Assembly: GCF_000252445.1 (NCBI RefSeq)
Contig: NC_017805.1
Coordinates: 330,094 to 394,093 of the forward strand
Direction: 5' to 3'
Length of the DNA stretch: 64,000 nt
Source: Deinococcus gobiensis I-0
GTDB lineage: Bacteria; Deinococcota; Deinococci; Deinococcales; Deinococcaceae
Below are positions 10,702-18,911 of the stretch, piece after piece. The position numbers and the translations under genes are program-made. The notes under the pieces were generated by a model, which saw only the letters and a list, made by a program, of their open reading frames with translations, was not told the DNA's origin and did not search any database. Within the stretch, counting starts at the first letter, position 1; every line of letters begins with the position of its first letter.

Positions 10702-11408
10702 GCGGCTCCAGAGCCGGTGAGGCGGCGCAGCGCGCCCAGCAACCGGCGCAGCAGGGGGGCCGGGGCCACCGGAGCGGCCACGTCTGCGGAGGAAGGGACA
10801 AGGGACGGACCGGGGGTGGGGGCCGGGGCAGAGGCAGAGAGGGCCACGGTCCGCAGCGGGGCGATCAGGCCGGCGGCGCGCAGGCGGTGCAGCGTGAGCA
10901 GCAGCTCGGCTTCGGGCTGGCCGGTCTGACGGGCGAGATCGGCGGCGCTGGCCCCGGTCCGCAGATGCGGCGCGAGGACCGACCAGCCGGACGCGAGGAC
11001 GGCCGGAACCTCGGCCCCGGAAGGCTGGGCCACGAACCGGGTTTCCGGGTGCGGAAGCTGGTCGGCGGGGACGGCCTGGAGCAGCGGGTCCTGAAGCAGA
11101 CTGCCCAGCGGCAGCGCGTAGAGCCGCGCGCCCTGGCGGGCCCCGGCCCCCGGCGTCTGCGACAGCGGCTGGAACTCGAAGGCCCCGCGCCCCTGGGCAT
11201 GCAGGTGCTGCACCGTGGCCTGGGCCTGCGCCGCGTCGGGCACCGGAAAGCCGTCGATGTACAGGGCGTTGAGTCGCCCCCCCTCCAGCACCATCTCGAC
11301 CGTCCGGCCCTGGTAGGCCTGGTGGAAGAACAGGGTTCCGGGCCGGGTCTGTAGGATCTTGAACAGATCGGTGAGCGTGTGGTGCTCGAGGTCACCGAAG
11401 ATAGCCAT
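10698..11408 (-). CDS. DUF4388 domain-containing protein
   Basis: A 236-residue protein. The N-terminal 100 residues match DUF4388 (PatA-like N domain): MAIFGDLEHHTLTDLFKILQ, GTLFFHQ, VEMVLEGGRLNALYIDG, and GRGAFEFQP. The middle is a winged-helix-like stretch (ASAADLARQTGQPEAELLLTLHRLRAAGLIAPL) and the end is a proline/alanine tail. DUF4388 proteins often belong to signalling modules with roadblock proteins and GTPases. It is the first gene of the operon; AAAGGAG precedes the ATG. The hydrophilic composition suggests a cytoplasmic adaptor. Confidence 0.9.
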   Translation of the reverse strand: MAIFGDLEHHTLTDLFKILQTRPGTLFFHQAYQGRTVEMVLEGGRLNALYIDGFPVPDAAQAQATVQHLHAQGRGAFEFQPLSQTPGAGARQGARLYALPLGSLLQDPLLQAVPADQLPHPETRFVAQPSGAEVPAVLASGWSVLAPHLRTGASAADLARQTGQPEAELLLTLHRLRAAGLIAPLRTVALSASAPAPTPGPSLVPSSADVAAPVAPAPLLRRLLGALRRLTGSGAA

Positions 11409-11837
11409 AACACTCCTTTGAGACGGTGGGGGGCGGGGGGCAGACCAGAGGCGGGCAGAAGGGGCACCGATCCTGTCCTGCACGTCGGCGACTCAGCGCC
11501 GAGAAATGTAAAAAACCTCACCTGACAGCCGTGTCAAATCGCCGGTCTAGCCATTTGACCACCGTTCACGTCTGCGCACCTGTGCATCTTTTCGCGTCCA
11601 GGCGCGGCTCCTTCGCCCTCTCCCCTCGTGACGAGATGAGCAAAGATTTACCGCTCGCCAACGAAAGGTTCCATATTGAACTGTGATAAATCTGTCAAAA
11701 CGGCGGATCATCCGGGAAACGGCCCTTTTTAGTCGTCTCAGACAGGAAATTGGCTGCCCAGCCAAAATAAGGGTTTCTTCACCCCCCTTCCCCCCGACGG
11801 GGGAAGCTTGACCCCCCCCTCGGCCGGCCGCCGGGCC
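11409..11837. promoter_or_regulatory. Divergent intergenic region with promoter and inverted repeats
   Basis: No convincing gene. The region is clearly richer in A+T than its flanks. A perfect minus-strand TTGACA (-35, at 11532-11537) overlaps the palindrome TGACA-GCCG-TGTCA (11523-11536); a T-rich TACATT follows about 21 bases on, so the spacing is not ideal. A second inverted repeat, TTGGCTG-CC-CAGCCAA, lies at 11750-11765 on the side of the oxidoreductase gene. These are operator candidates for the GTPase operon and the oxidoreductase respectively. Confidence 0.5.
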
Positions 11838-11843
11838 TATGCT
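11838..11843 (+). promoter_or_regulatory. -10 element of the oxidoreductase gene (leaderless)
   Basis: TATGCT with exactly six bases (GGGGCC) before the ATG at 11850 and no ribosome-binding site. Confidence 0.6.
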
Positions 11844-11849
11844 GGGGCC

Positions 11850-13001
11850 ATGACCTCTGCCCCAAGGCCCCTGCGGGTCGCCATCGTCGGCACCTCGGCC
11901 CGCTCGGACTACCTCTACGGTCCCCTCCTGCGCGGGTTGGAACCGGACCTGCACCTCGTGTCGGTGTGGGGCCGACGCGAGGCCAGCGCCGCGCGCCTGG
12001 GCCAGAGCCTGGGCGTGCCCCATTTCACCGACCTCGCCGAGCTGATCCGGCAGACGGCCCCCGACCTCGCGGTGGTGTCGGTGGCCGGGGCGGCCAACGG
12101 CGAGGTGGGCCTCATGGCGGTGGAGCATGGCCTACATGTCCTGCTGGAGACGCCCATCGCCCCGACCCTGGCCGAGGCCGACGCGATCATCACGGCCGCC
12201 CAGCGCCGGGGGGTCAAGATCGAGGTGGCCGAACAGTTCCACCGCCGCCCGATGGAACAGATCAAACTGCGGCTGCTGGAGAGCGGGCTGTTCGGGCGGG
12301 TCCACAGCTCGTTCAACGATTTCGCCGGGCACGGCTACCACGGCGTGAGCGTGATGCGCAGCTACCTGGGCTTCGGCGCGCGTCCCCTGAGCGTCAGCGG
12401 CTCGGTCCACGCCTACCCGCTGGCGGCGCACTGGTCCCTGCTGGAAGGCACCCGTGGCCCCCGCGAGGAGACGCAGGAGCATGGGCTGGTCGAGTTCGAG
12501 GGCGGGCAGGTGGGTCTCTTCCACTGGACCAGCGTGGGCTACGACTCGGCGCTGCGCTGGTGGCGCTCGGGCCGCTTCCTGGCCGAGCGCGGCATGGGCC
12601 TGAGCATCGGCGTGGGCCTGGACGTACAGGAGCGCCTGAGCCTCCTGACCCCAGACGGCGAGGCTCCGCAGTTCATCACCCTGGAGCGCCGCCTGGAGCG
12701 CAACGACGGCGGCGCACTGCGGGAGATCGTGGCCCATACCGGCGACCCGGCGCAGCCCACCGTCACCTGGGTCAACCCCTTCCGGCCCGCGCGCAAGGGC
12801 CACGGCCCGCAGTGGCACGACGACGAGATCGGGGTGGCGGGCTGCCTGACCAGTCTGGCCGGGGCGGTCCGCAGCGGGGGCGACCCCAGCTACGGCCCCT
12901 GGCAGGCCCGGCTCGACCAGGAGATCGTGCTGGCGATGCAGGAATCCGCCCGGCGCGGCGGCGAGCCGGTGGCGCTGGAAGCCCCCGGCATCGGCGGGTA
13001 G
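11850..13001 (+). CDS. Gfo/Idh/MocA family oxidoreductase
   Basis: A 383-residue protein with an N-terminal Rossmann domain (VAIVGTSARSDYLYGPLLRG, residues 9-28, a variant of the usual GxGxxG), LLETPIAPTLAEAD in place of the family's EKP motif, and a C-terminal alpha/beta substrate domain. The EKP-equivalent reads ETP, so the catalytic lysine of classic members is replaced by Thr, which makes the reaction uncertain. It is preceded by a leaderless promoter and convergent with the LacI regulator. The likely substrate is a sugar or polyol because of its position beside the mannoside locus. Confidence 0.85.
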   Translation: MTSAPRPLRVAIVGTSARSDYLYGPLLRGLEPDLHLVSVWGRREASAARLGQSLGVPHFTDLAELIRQTAPDLAVVSVAGAANGEVGLMAVEHGLHVLLETPIAPTLAEADAIITAAQRRGVKIEVAEQFHRRPMEQIKLRLLESGLFGRVHSSFNDFAGHGYHGVSVMRSYLGFGARPLSVSGSVHAYPLAAHWSLLEGTRGPREETQEHGLVEFEGGQVGLFHWTSVGYDSALRWWRSGRFLAERGMGLSIGVGLDVQERLSLLTPDGEAPQFITLERRLERNDGGALREIVAHTGDPAQPTVTWVNPFRPARKGHGPQWHDDEIGVAGCLTSLAGAVRSGGDPSYGPWQARLDQEIVLAMQESARRGGEPVALEAPGIGG

Positions 13002-13074
13002 GAGCGCCGCTGTTCCGGCGGTGGCGGCCGGATCAGCCCCCTTCCCGGACTTCAGGCTCCAGCCCGGTCCCGGA

Positions 13075-14070
13075 TCAGTTCGTCTCCTCCGGCAGGTGGA
13101 GCTTGACCGGAATGATGATGTCGGCGGGCGCGCCGCCCCGGCGCTCGATGCGGCCGAACAGCCGCCGGGCGGCCTGACGCCCCATCTCGACCGCGTCGTA
13201 GGACACCAGGGTCATGGGGGTGGGCAGGATGCCGGCCAGCTCGAAATCGTCGAAGCTCGCCAGCGCGAGGCTGCGGCGCCGGGCGTGCAGGGCCTTGAGC
13301 GCCCCCAATGCGATGCGGTTGTTCGTGACGAAGACGGCCGTGGGGCGCGTCGCCATGTCCAGCAGCAGGTGCATGGCGGCCTCAGCCTGCCGGTCGCCGT
13401 GGTACCCCTGGAGGATCAGGGCCGGGTCCGACGCCAGCCCGGCCTCGGCGAGGGCCTCCAGGTAGCCGGCCGTACGCTCGCGGCCCGTGTATACGGCGGG
13501 GTCGCCGTCAATCATGGCGACGCGCGTATGGCCGTCGCGCAGCAGGTGGGTCACGGCCGCGTGCGCCCCGACCCGGTTGTTCAGCACCACCGAGTCGAAG
13601 GTGCCCGTCGGGCCGATGGGCCGGTCCACGGCCACAACCGGAATGCCGCGCAGCGCCTCGGGCGTGAGTTGCAGGTGCGCCTGGGGGGTGGGCACGACCA
13701 CCAGCCCGGCGACGTTGTGCTGCAAGAAGGCCCCGATGACCTGCCGCTCGCGCCCAGGCTGTTCCTCGCTGCTCGCGGTCAGGAGCAGGTGGCCGTGCTC
13801 GTGGGCGACTTCCTCGATCCCGCGCGCGATGGAGGAATAGAAGGGGTTGCTCAGGTCCCCCGTCACCAGCCCGATCAGGGCGGTGGACTGCCCCGGCCGC
13901 AGACTGCGGGCCTGTTCGTTGCGCCGGAAACCCAGTTCGTCGATGGCCTCCTGCACGCGTGAGCGGGTGTCGGGGTCCACGCGCGGTTCCTGGTTGACCA
14001 CCCGCGACACCGTCTTGATGCTCACGCCGGCCAGCCGGGCGACGTCGTGCATGGTGGGCCGGGAACTCAT
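13075..14070 (-). CDS. LacI family transcriptional regulator of the mannoside locus
   Basis: A 331-residue LacI/GalR repressor. The N-terminus MHDVARLAGVSIKTVSRVVN is the DNA-binding headpiece (residues 7-26), with the hinge helix at RNEQARSLRPGQS, then a periplasmic-binding-protein-like effector domain (GLVTGDLSNPFYSSIARGIEE, DRPIGPTGTFDSVVLNN, IDGDPAVYTGRERTAGY). It is transcribed divergently from the ABC transporter and mannosidase genes; two copies of a CAACGTTG-centred palindrome sit in the gap. It probably represses the operon until a mannose-containing sugar binds. I use the ATG at 14070; MHDV seven codons in is an alternative. Confidence 0.93.
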   Translation of the reverse strand: MSSRPTMHDVARLAGVSIKTVSRVVNQEPRVDPDTRSRVQEAIDELGFRRNEQARSLRPGQSTALIGLVTGDLSNPFYSSIARGIEEVAHEHGHLLLTASSEEQPGRERQVIGAFLQHNVAGLVVVPTPQAHLQLTPEALRGIPVVAVDRPIGPTGTFDSVVLNNRVGAHAAVTHLLRDGHTRVAMIDGDPAVYTGRERTAGYLEALAEAGLASDPALILQGYHGDRQAEAAMHLLLDMATRPTAVFVTNNRIALGALKALHARRRSLALASFDDFELAGILPTPMTLVSYDAVEMGRQAARRLFGRIERRGGAPADIIIPVKLHLPEETN

Positions 14071-14197
14071 AGGGGGGAGTGTAGAGGCTGAGCGCGGCAG
14101 CGACAAAGGCCGCGCCGCCGACCTGGATTTGGCGGAGTCGCTCATGCCCCACCTCCGGACCGGGGGGCGAAGAAACGGAAATGCATGCGGCATCCTA

Positions 14198-14211
14198 TGA
14201 CAACGTTGTCG
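14198..14211. promoter_or_regulatory. LacI-family operator, copy 1
   Basis: TGACAACGTTGTCG, with a perfect 12-base palindrome around the central CG (GACAACGTTGTC). The central CG dyad is characteristic of LacI-family sites. It lies between the regulator start and the transporter operon. Confidence 0.75.
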
Positions 14212-14427
14212 GAAAATCTGTGCATTTACGCAGGCCGTGAGGCACGACTCCCCCACCACCGACCTGCGATGTCCGAACAAGACAGACGGTCTAGACGAGC
14301 AGTCAGCCGGCAGCGCGGGGCACCGGGACCCACACAGGCAGACAAAATCGGGCTTCACCTTCGCCCGCTCTCATCTCCGGACCGCAAGGCCGGGACTTGA
14401 CAGTCAAATCAGAGGTCACTACGATCA

Positions 14428-14441
14428 TGTCAACGTTGTCA
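14428..14441. promoter_or_regulatory. LacI-family operator, copy 2
   Basis: TGTCAACGTTGTCA shares the CAACGTTG core with copy 1; core-to-core distance is 230 bases, about 22 helical turns, which would allow looping. A half-site TGACAACG also occurs at 14505-14512, close to the transporter start. Confidence 0.75.
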
Positions 14442-14537
14442 CAACCCACCGTGCATCTGCCGAGACACGCCCGCTGTTCCCCTATCGTCGCCGTTTTTGT
14501 CGCCTGACAACGGCCTTCGCCTTGCCCCGAGGTGTCC

Positions 14538-15320
14538 ATGACCTATTCGCCGCCCACCGCTTCCGCTCCCCTCCTCGAAACGAGGGGCATCACCAAGCGT
14601 TACGGCCACGTCGAGGCCCTGCGCGGCGCCGACTTCACCGTCTATCCCGGCGAGGTCGTGGCGCTGCTGGGCGACAACGGCGCGGGCAAGAGCACGCTGG
14701 TCAAGGCCATCACCGGCACCATCCGCCCCGACGAGGGCCAGGTGCTCGTCGAGGGCCGGCCGGTCGAGATGCGCTCGCCACTCGACGCCCGCAGCCTGGG
14801 GATCGAGACGGTCTTTCAGGACCTCGCGCTGATTCCCGACCTGGACCCGGCGGGCAACCTGTTCCTGGGCCGCGAAATCCTGCGCCCCGGCCTGCTCGGC
14901 CGCCTGGGGGTCATCGACCGCAAGGCCATGCGTGAGCGCACGGTCGAGGCCTTCACCCGTCTGGGCGTGAACATCCAGGACGCGCAGGCCAAGGTCATCG
15001 GCATGTCCGGAGGACAGCGCCAGGGCGTCGCGGTGGCGCGCGCGATGGTGTGGGCCAGCAAGATGGTCCTGATGGACGAACCCACCGCCGCCCTGGGCGT
15101 GGTGCAGGCGCGTCACGTCAACGACCTGATCCTGCGGGTCCGCGACCAGGGCATCGCCGTCGTGCTGGTGAGCCACAACATGCAGCACGTCTTCGAGGTG
15201 GCCGACCGCATCGAGGTGCTGCGCCTGGGCCGCCGCGTCGCGCAGTTCCACAAGAACGACACCACCATCGAAGACGTCGTGGCCGCCATGACCGGCCTGA
15301 GCGTTCCGGGAGCCGCATGA
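14538..15320 (+). CDS. Sugar ABC transporter ATP-binding protein
   Basis: A 260-residue single-domain ATPase of the ribose/fructose-type family. Walker A GDNGAGKST (residues about 46-54), Q-loop in ETVFQDLAL, signature MSGGQRQGVAVARAM, Walker B MVLMDEPTAALG, and switch His in VVLVSHNM. Unlike RbsA or XylG, which have two ATPase domains, it has one, as in FrcA-like systems, so the transporter would use two copies. The ATG at 14538 follows CGAGGTG. The permease ATG overlaps its stop. Confidence 0.95.
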   Translation: MTYSPPTASAPLLETRGITKRYGHVEALRGADFTVYPGEVVALLGDNGAGKSTLVKAITGTIRPDEGQVLVEGRPVEMRSPLDARSLGIETVFQDLALIPDLDPAGNLFLGREILRPGLLGRLGVIDRKAMRERTVEAFTRLGVNIQDAQAKVIGMSGGQRQGVAVARAMVWASKMVLMDEPTAALGVVQARHVNDLILRVRDQGIAVVLVSHNMQHVFEVADRIEVLRLGRRVAQFHKNDTTIEDVVAAMTGLSVPGAA

Positions 15321-16342
15321 GCCTTTCGCGTCCCTCCGGCGCCGCGCCGTCCTCGCCGCTGAAACTCGCCGCCCGCCGCCTCCTGACCTCGCAGGCGACC
15401 CTGACGGCCGGCACCCTGCTGGTGGTCATGGCGATCTTCGCCGCCCTGTTCCCCGGCAAGTTCGCCACCCTCTACAACCTCCAGACGCTGCTCGTCGACT
15501 ACTCGGGCATCGTGCTACTGGGCGTGGGCCTGACCTTCATCATGACGAGCGCCCGCTTCGACCTGTCGGTCGGCGCCGTCCTCGTGTTCTCCTGCGTGCT
15601 GGGCACCAAGGCGATGACCCTGGCGGGCGGCAGCGACGGCGGCTGGGGCGCGGTGCTGCTGGGCCTCGCCGTGTGCCTGGGCACCGGCCTGCTCGCCGGG
15701 CTGCTCAACGGCTTTCTCATCGTCAAGGCGCGCGTGCCCAGCATCATCGTGACGCTCGGGACCCTGAGCATCGCCCAGGGCGCCGCCTACGTCATCACCG
15801 GGGGCGTGGACCTGTATGCCGTGCCCAAGGTCATGCTCGACACGCTGGGCCAGGGCCGCATCCTGGGCCTGCCCGTGCCCATCCTGGTGGCCGCCGCCGC
15901 CGTATTGATCGGGGCCTTCGTGCTCTCGCAGACCCGCTTCGGGCAGTACACCTGCGCCATCGGCAGCAACGCCGAGGCCGCGCGCCGCGCCGGCATCAAC
16001 GTGGACCGCGTCGCCATCAGCCTGTACCTCATCTCGGGCGCCGGGGCCGGACTGGCCGGCTTCATGAGCCTGGCGCGCTACGGCTCGACCACCCTGGCCG
16101 CCCACCAGAACGACAACCTCACCGCGCTGCTGGGCGTGGTCCTGGGGGGCACCAGTCTCTTCGGCGGCACCGGCACCGTGATCGGCACGGCCATCGGCGT
16201 CTTCATCCCCGGCGTGCTCTCCAACGGCCTCGTGATGATGCAGGTCCTTCCCTACTGGCAGTACATCATCGTCGGCATCGTGCTCATCGCCGTCGTCTAC
16301 ATCGACCTCGTCAAGCGCCGGGGACGGACCGAGGGCGGCTGA
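15317..16342 (+). CDS. Sugar ABC transporter permease
   Basis: A 341-residue membrane protein of the RbsC/FrcB family with about 8-10 hydrophobic segments. The conserved loop is ARFDLSVGAVLVFSC, where most relatives have GIDLSVGS. The segment AIGSNAEAARRAGINVDRV is the cytoplasmic EAA-like coupling loop, and VLGGTSLFGGTGTVIGTAIGVF is also typical. It forms a homodimeric channel with the ATPase encoded upstream. The ATGA overlap shows the two are translationally coupled. It imports the sugar bound by the downstream binding protein. Confidence 0.95.
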   Translation: MSLSRPSGAAPSSPLKLAARRLLTSQATLTAGTLLVVMAIFAALFPGKFATLYNLQTLLVDYSGIVLLGVGLTFIMTSARFDLSVGAVLVFSCVLGTKAMTLAGGSDGGWGAVLLGLAVCLGTGLLAGLLNGFLIVKARVPSIIVTLGTLSIAQGAAYVITGGVDLYAVPKVMLDTLGQGRILGLPVPILVAAAAVLIGAFVLSQTRFGQYTCAIGSNAEAARRAGINVDRVAISLYLISGAGAGLAGFMSLARYGSTTLAAHQNDNLTALLGVVLGGTSLFGGTGTVIGTAIGVFIPGVLSNGLVMMQVLPYWQYIIVGIVLIAVVYIDLVKRRGRTEGG

Positions 16343-16426
16343 GCCTTCTCGCCTTCCCGGCCCCTGACCGCCCTACCCTTCCGTCCCCCTGCCGGTCCTG
16401 ACAGGACCACCCCCAAGGAGATCCAC

Positions 16427-17392
16427 ATGCGTCAATTCATTACCGCCGGTCTGTCCGCCCTCGTCCTCGCCGCCAGCGCCCACGGCGCCGGTGCCCAGAG
16501 CGCCGCGAGCGCCAAGAAGTACCGCATCGCCCTGATCCTGGGCACGACCACCGACAACTTCTACACCTCGATGCAGTGCGGCGCGCAGGAAGCCGCCAAG
16601 CGCCTGGGCGACGTGGAGCTGACCATCCAGGGCGCGCCCCGCTGGGACGCCACCCTCCAGACCCCGGTCGTCAACGCCGTGACCGCCAGCGGCGTGCAGG
16701 CCATCGCCATCGCCGTGAACGACGGCCGCGCCCTGTACGCGCCCCTCAAGGCCGCCAACGACAAGGGCATCAAGATCGTCGGGGTGGACACGCGCCTCAC
16801 CGACTCGGGCTTCGTGGTCTCGAACATCTCCTCGGACAACCGCGCCCTGGGCGCCGAAGCGGCCCGCACCCTCGCCAAGCTGATGGGCGAGAAGGGCACG
16901 GCGCTCATTCCGCCCATCACGCCCGGCATCACCACCGTCGCCGACCGCATCCAGGGCTTCATCGACGAGATGAAGGCCAACCACAAGAACATCAAGATCG
17001 CCTACAAGGGCATCAGTGAGGACGCCTCGGCCTTCAGCGCCGCCTTCGCCGCCAACCCCGACATCACCGGCATGTTCCTGATCGCCAACAACGAGGCGCT
17101 CGTGGCCGCCGGGGCGATCCGCCAGCTGCCCGCCAGCCGCCGCGACAAGATCAGCGTCGTGAGCTTCGACGCCGCCCCCGCACTCGTGCAGGCCCTCAAG
17201 TCCAACCAGATCCAGGCCATCGTGGCCCAGAAGCCCGCCCAGATGGGCGCCCTGGCCGTCGAAACCGCCCGCAAGGCCCTGATGGGCCAGGCCGTCGCCA
17301 AGTCGCAGCCCACCGGCGGCGTCGGCCTGACCCAGAGCAACATCAACCAGCCTGCTTTCGCGCAGTACGTCTACAAGTCCAACTGCAACTGA
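16427..17392 (+). CDS. Sugar ABC transporter substrate-binding protein
   Basis: A 321-residue exported binding protein of the RbsB type. The signal peptide is MRQFITAGLSALVLAASAHG ending near AGA-QS. The mature N-terminus KKYRIALILGTTTDNFYTSM is the start of the first lobe; IAIAVNDGRALYAPLKAANDKGIKIVGVDTRL and ISVVSFDAAPALVQALK are conserved lobe strands. It is expressed with the permease and ATPase; a strong terminator follows. The mannosidase neighbours suggest mannose or a mannoside as substrate. AAGGAG lies before the ATG. Confidence 0.94.
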   Translation: MRQFITAGLSALVLAASAHGAGAQSAASAKKYRIALILGTTTDNFYTSMQCGAQEAAKRLGDVELTIQGAPRWDATLQTPVVNAVTASGVQAIAIAVNDGRALYAPLKAANDKGIKIVGVDTRLTDSGFVVSNISSDNRALGAEAARTLAKLMGEKGTALIPPITPGITTVADRIQGFIDEMKANHKNIKIAYKGISEDASAFSAAFAANPDITGMFLIANNEALVAAGAIRQLPASRRDKISVVSFDAAPALVQALKSNQIQAIVAQKPAQMGALAVETARKALMGQAVAKSQPTGGVGLTQSNINQPAFAQYVYKSNCN

Positions 17393-17453
17393 GCGGCTGA
17401 GGCGCTTCGGGCGCTTCGCAGGGGGGCCACTCCCCCCTCCCGGCCCTCCCTCC

Positions 17454-17488
17454 GCCGCCCAGGCCCACTGGGCGGCACCCTTCTTTTT
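17454..17488 (+). terminator. Rho-independent terminator after the sugar-binding protein gene
   Basis: GCCGCCCAG pairs with CTGGGCGGC (nine bases, loop of five) followed by ACCCTTCTTTTTC. It sits between the transporter genes and the mannosidase genes, so it may make transporter mRNA more abundant than that of the glycosidases. Confidence 0.85.
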
Positions 17489-17558
17489 CACGGGTCCTGT
17501 TCACCGGCCTGCCCGTTCCTCACTTTCCCGTTCTTCTTTTCTTGACGAGGACCTTCCC

Positions 17559-18911
17559 ATGAGTTCACACCCTGCCCCCGCCCCGCCCGTCCACGACGTT
17601 CCCATGCCCGAGCCGCGCCGCGACCTCACCCCGGCGATGTTCACCGTGATCTCGCAGGTGCGCGCCCGCCTCGCCGGGAGACCCGAACTGGCGACCCTGT
17701 TCACGCAGTGCTTCCCGAACACCTGGCAGACCACCCTCGAAGACCTCCCGGAGGGCCGGACCTTCGTGCAGACCGGCGACATCCCGGCCATGTGGCTGCG
17801 CGACTCGGCGGCGCAGGTCAGCCCCTACCTGGCCCTGTGCGCCGCCGACCCCGAGGTCCGCCGCACGGTGGCCGGCGTGCTGCTTCAGCAGGCCCACCTG
17901 CTGGAGACCGACCCCTACGCCAACGCGTTCAACCGTGAGCCGGGCAACGAATACCACTTTGACGTGCCGGCGCCCGGCCCCTGGGTCTGGGAGCGCAAGT
18001 TCGAGCTGGACTCGCTGTGCTCGGTGCTGTGGCTCGCGTGGCGCCTCTGGCGGGCGACCGGCGAGCTGCCCCTGGACCTGCGCCCCACCCTGGAGCGCAT
18101 TCTGGAGGTCATGGAAACCGAACAGGACCACGACGGCCGCTCGGACTACCGCTTCGAGCGGCCCGCCGAATACTGCGTGCTGCCCAGCGACACCCTGGTG
18201 CGCGGCGGCCGGGGCGCGGCGCACGCCCCCACCGGCATGGTGTGGTCGGGGTTCCGGCCCAGCGACGACGCCTGCACCTACCCGTACCTCGTACCGGCCA
18301 ACATGTTCGCCGCCGTGGTGCTGCGCCAGGCCGCGCAGCTCGTGCGCGAGCTGTACGGCGACGCCGAACTGGCCGGGCGCGCCGAGGTGCTGGCCGCCGA
18401 CATCCGCGAGGGCATCGAGACGCACGGCGTCACCGAGCACCCGGAGTTCGGGCGGGTCTACGCCTACGAGACCGACGGCCTGGGCCACTGGCTGCTGATG
18501 GACGACGCCAATGTGCCCAGCCTGCTCGCGGCCCCCTACCTGGGCTACTGCCGGGCCGACGACCCCACCTACCTCAATACCCGGCGCATGATCCTGAGTG
18601 ACGCCAACCCCCACTACCACGTGGGCGAGCACGCCGCCGGCATCGGCAGCGCCCACACGCCGGGGCGGCGCATCTGGCCCATCGCGCTGTGCATGCAGGC
18701 CCTGACGGCGCAGGACACCCCGGAGGGCCGCGCCGAGGTCGTCGCCCTGCTGGACACCCTGGCCCGCACGACCGCCGGCACGGGCCTGATGCACGAGAGC
18801 TTCGACCCCGACGCGCCCGACACCTACTCGCGTCCCTGGTTCGCCTGGGCCAACAGCCTGCTGGCCGAGACGGTCCTGACCCGCCTCGACGTGATCGCGG
18901 AGCGGGCATGA
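17559..18911 (+). CDS. Glycoside hydrolase family 125 exo-alpha-1,6-mannosidase
   Basis: A 450-residue protein with an (alpha/alpha)6 barrel of GH125. Signature segments are FVQTGDIPAMWLRDSAAQV (substrate loop), NAFNREPGNEYHFD, VWERKFELDSLC, GMVWSGFRPSDDAC, the catalytic-region VYAYETDGLGHW, the GSAHTPGRRIWPI motif, and LMHESFDPD. Family members are metal-independent inverting enzymes that release mannose from alpha-1,6 linkages. There is no signal peptide, so it probably acts on imported oligosaccharides in the cytoplasm. It overlaps the GH38 gene by four bases. The two activities are complementary. Confidence 0.93.
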   Translation: MSSHPAPAPPVHDVPMPEPRRDLTPAMFTVISQVRARLAGRPELATLFTQCFPNTWQTTLEDLPEGRTFVQTGDIPAMWLRDSAAQVSPYLALCAADPEVRRTVAGVLLQQAHLLETDPYANAFNREPGNEYHFDVPAPGPWVWERKFELDSLCSVLWLAWRLWRATGELPLDLRPTLERILEVMETEQDHDGRSDYRFERPAEYCVLPSDTLVRGGRGAAHAPTGMVWSGFRPSDDACTYPYLVPANMFAAVVLRQAAQLVRELYGDAELAGRAEVLAADIREGIETHGVTEHPEFGRVYAYETDGLGHWLLMDDANVPSLLAAPYLGYCRADDPTYLNTRRMILSDANPHYHVGEHAAGIGSAHTPGRRIWPIALCMQALTAQDTPEGRAEVVALLDTLARTTAGTGLMHESFDPDAPDTYSRPWFAWANSLLAETVLTRLDVIAERA

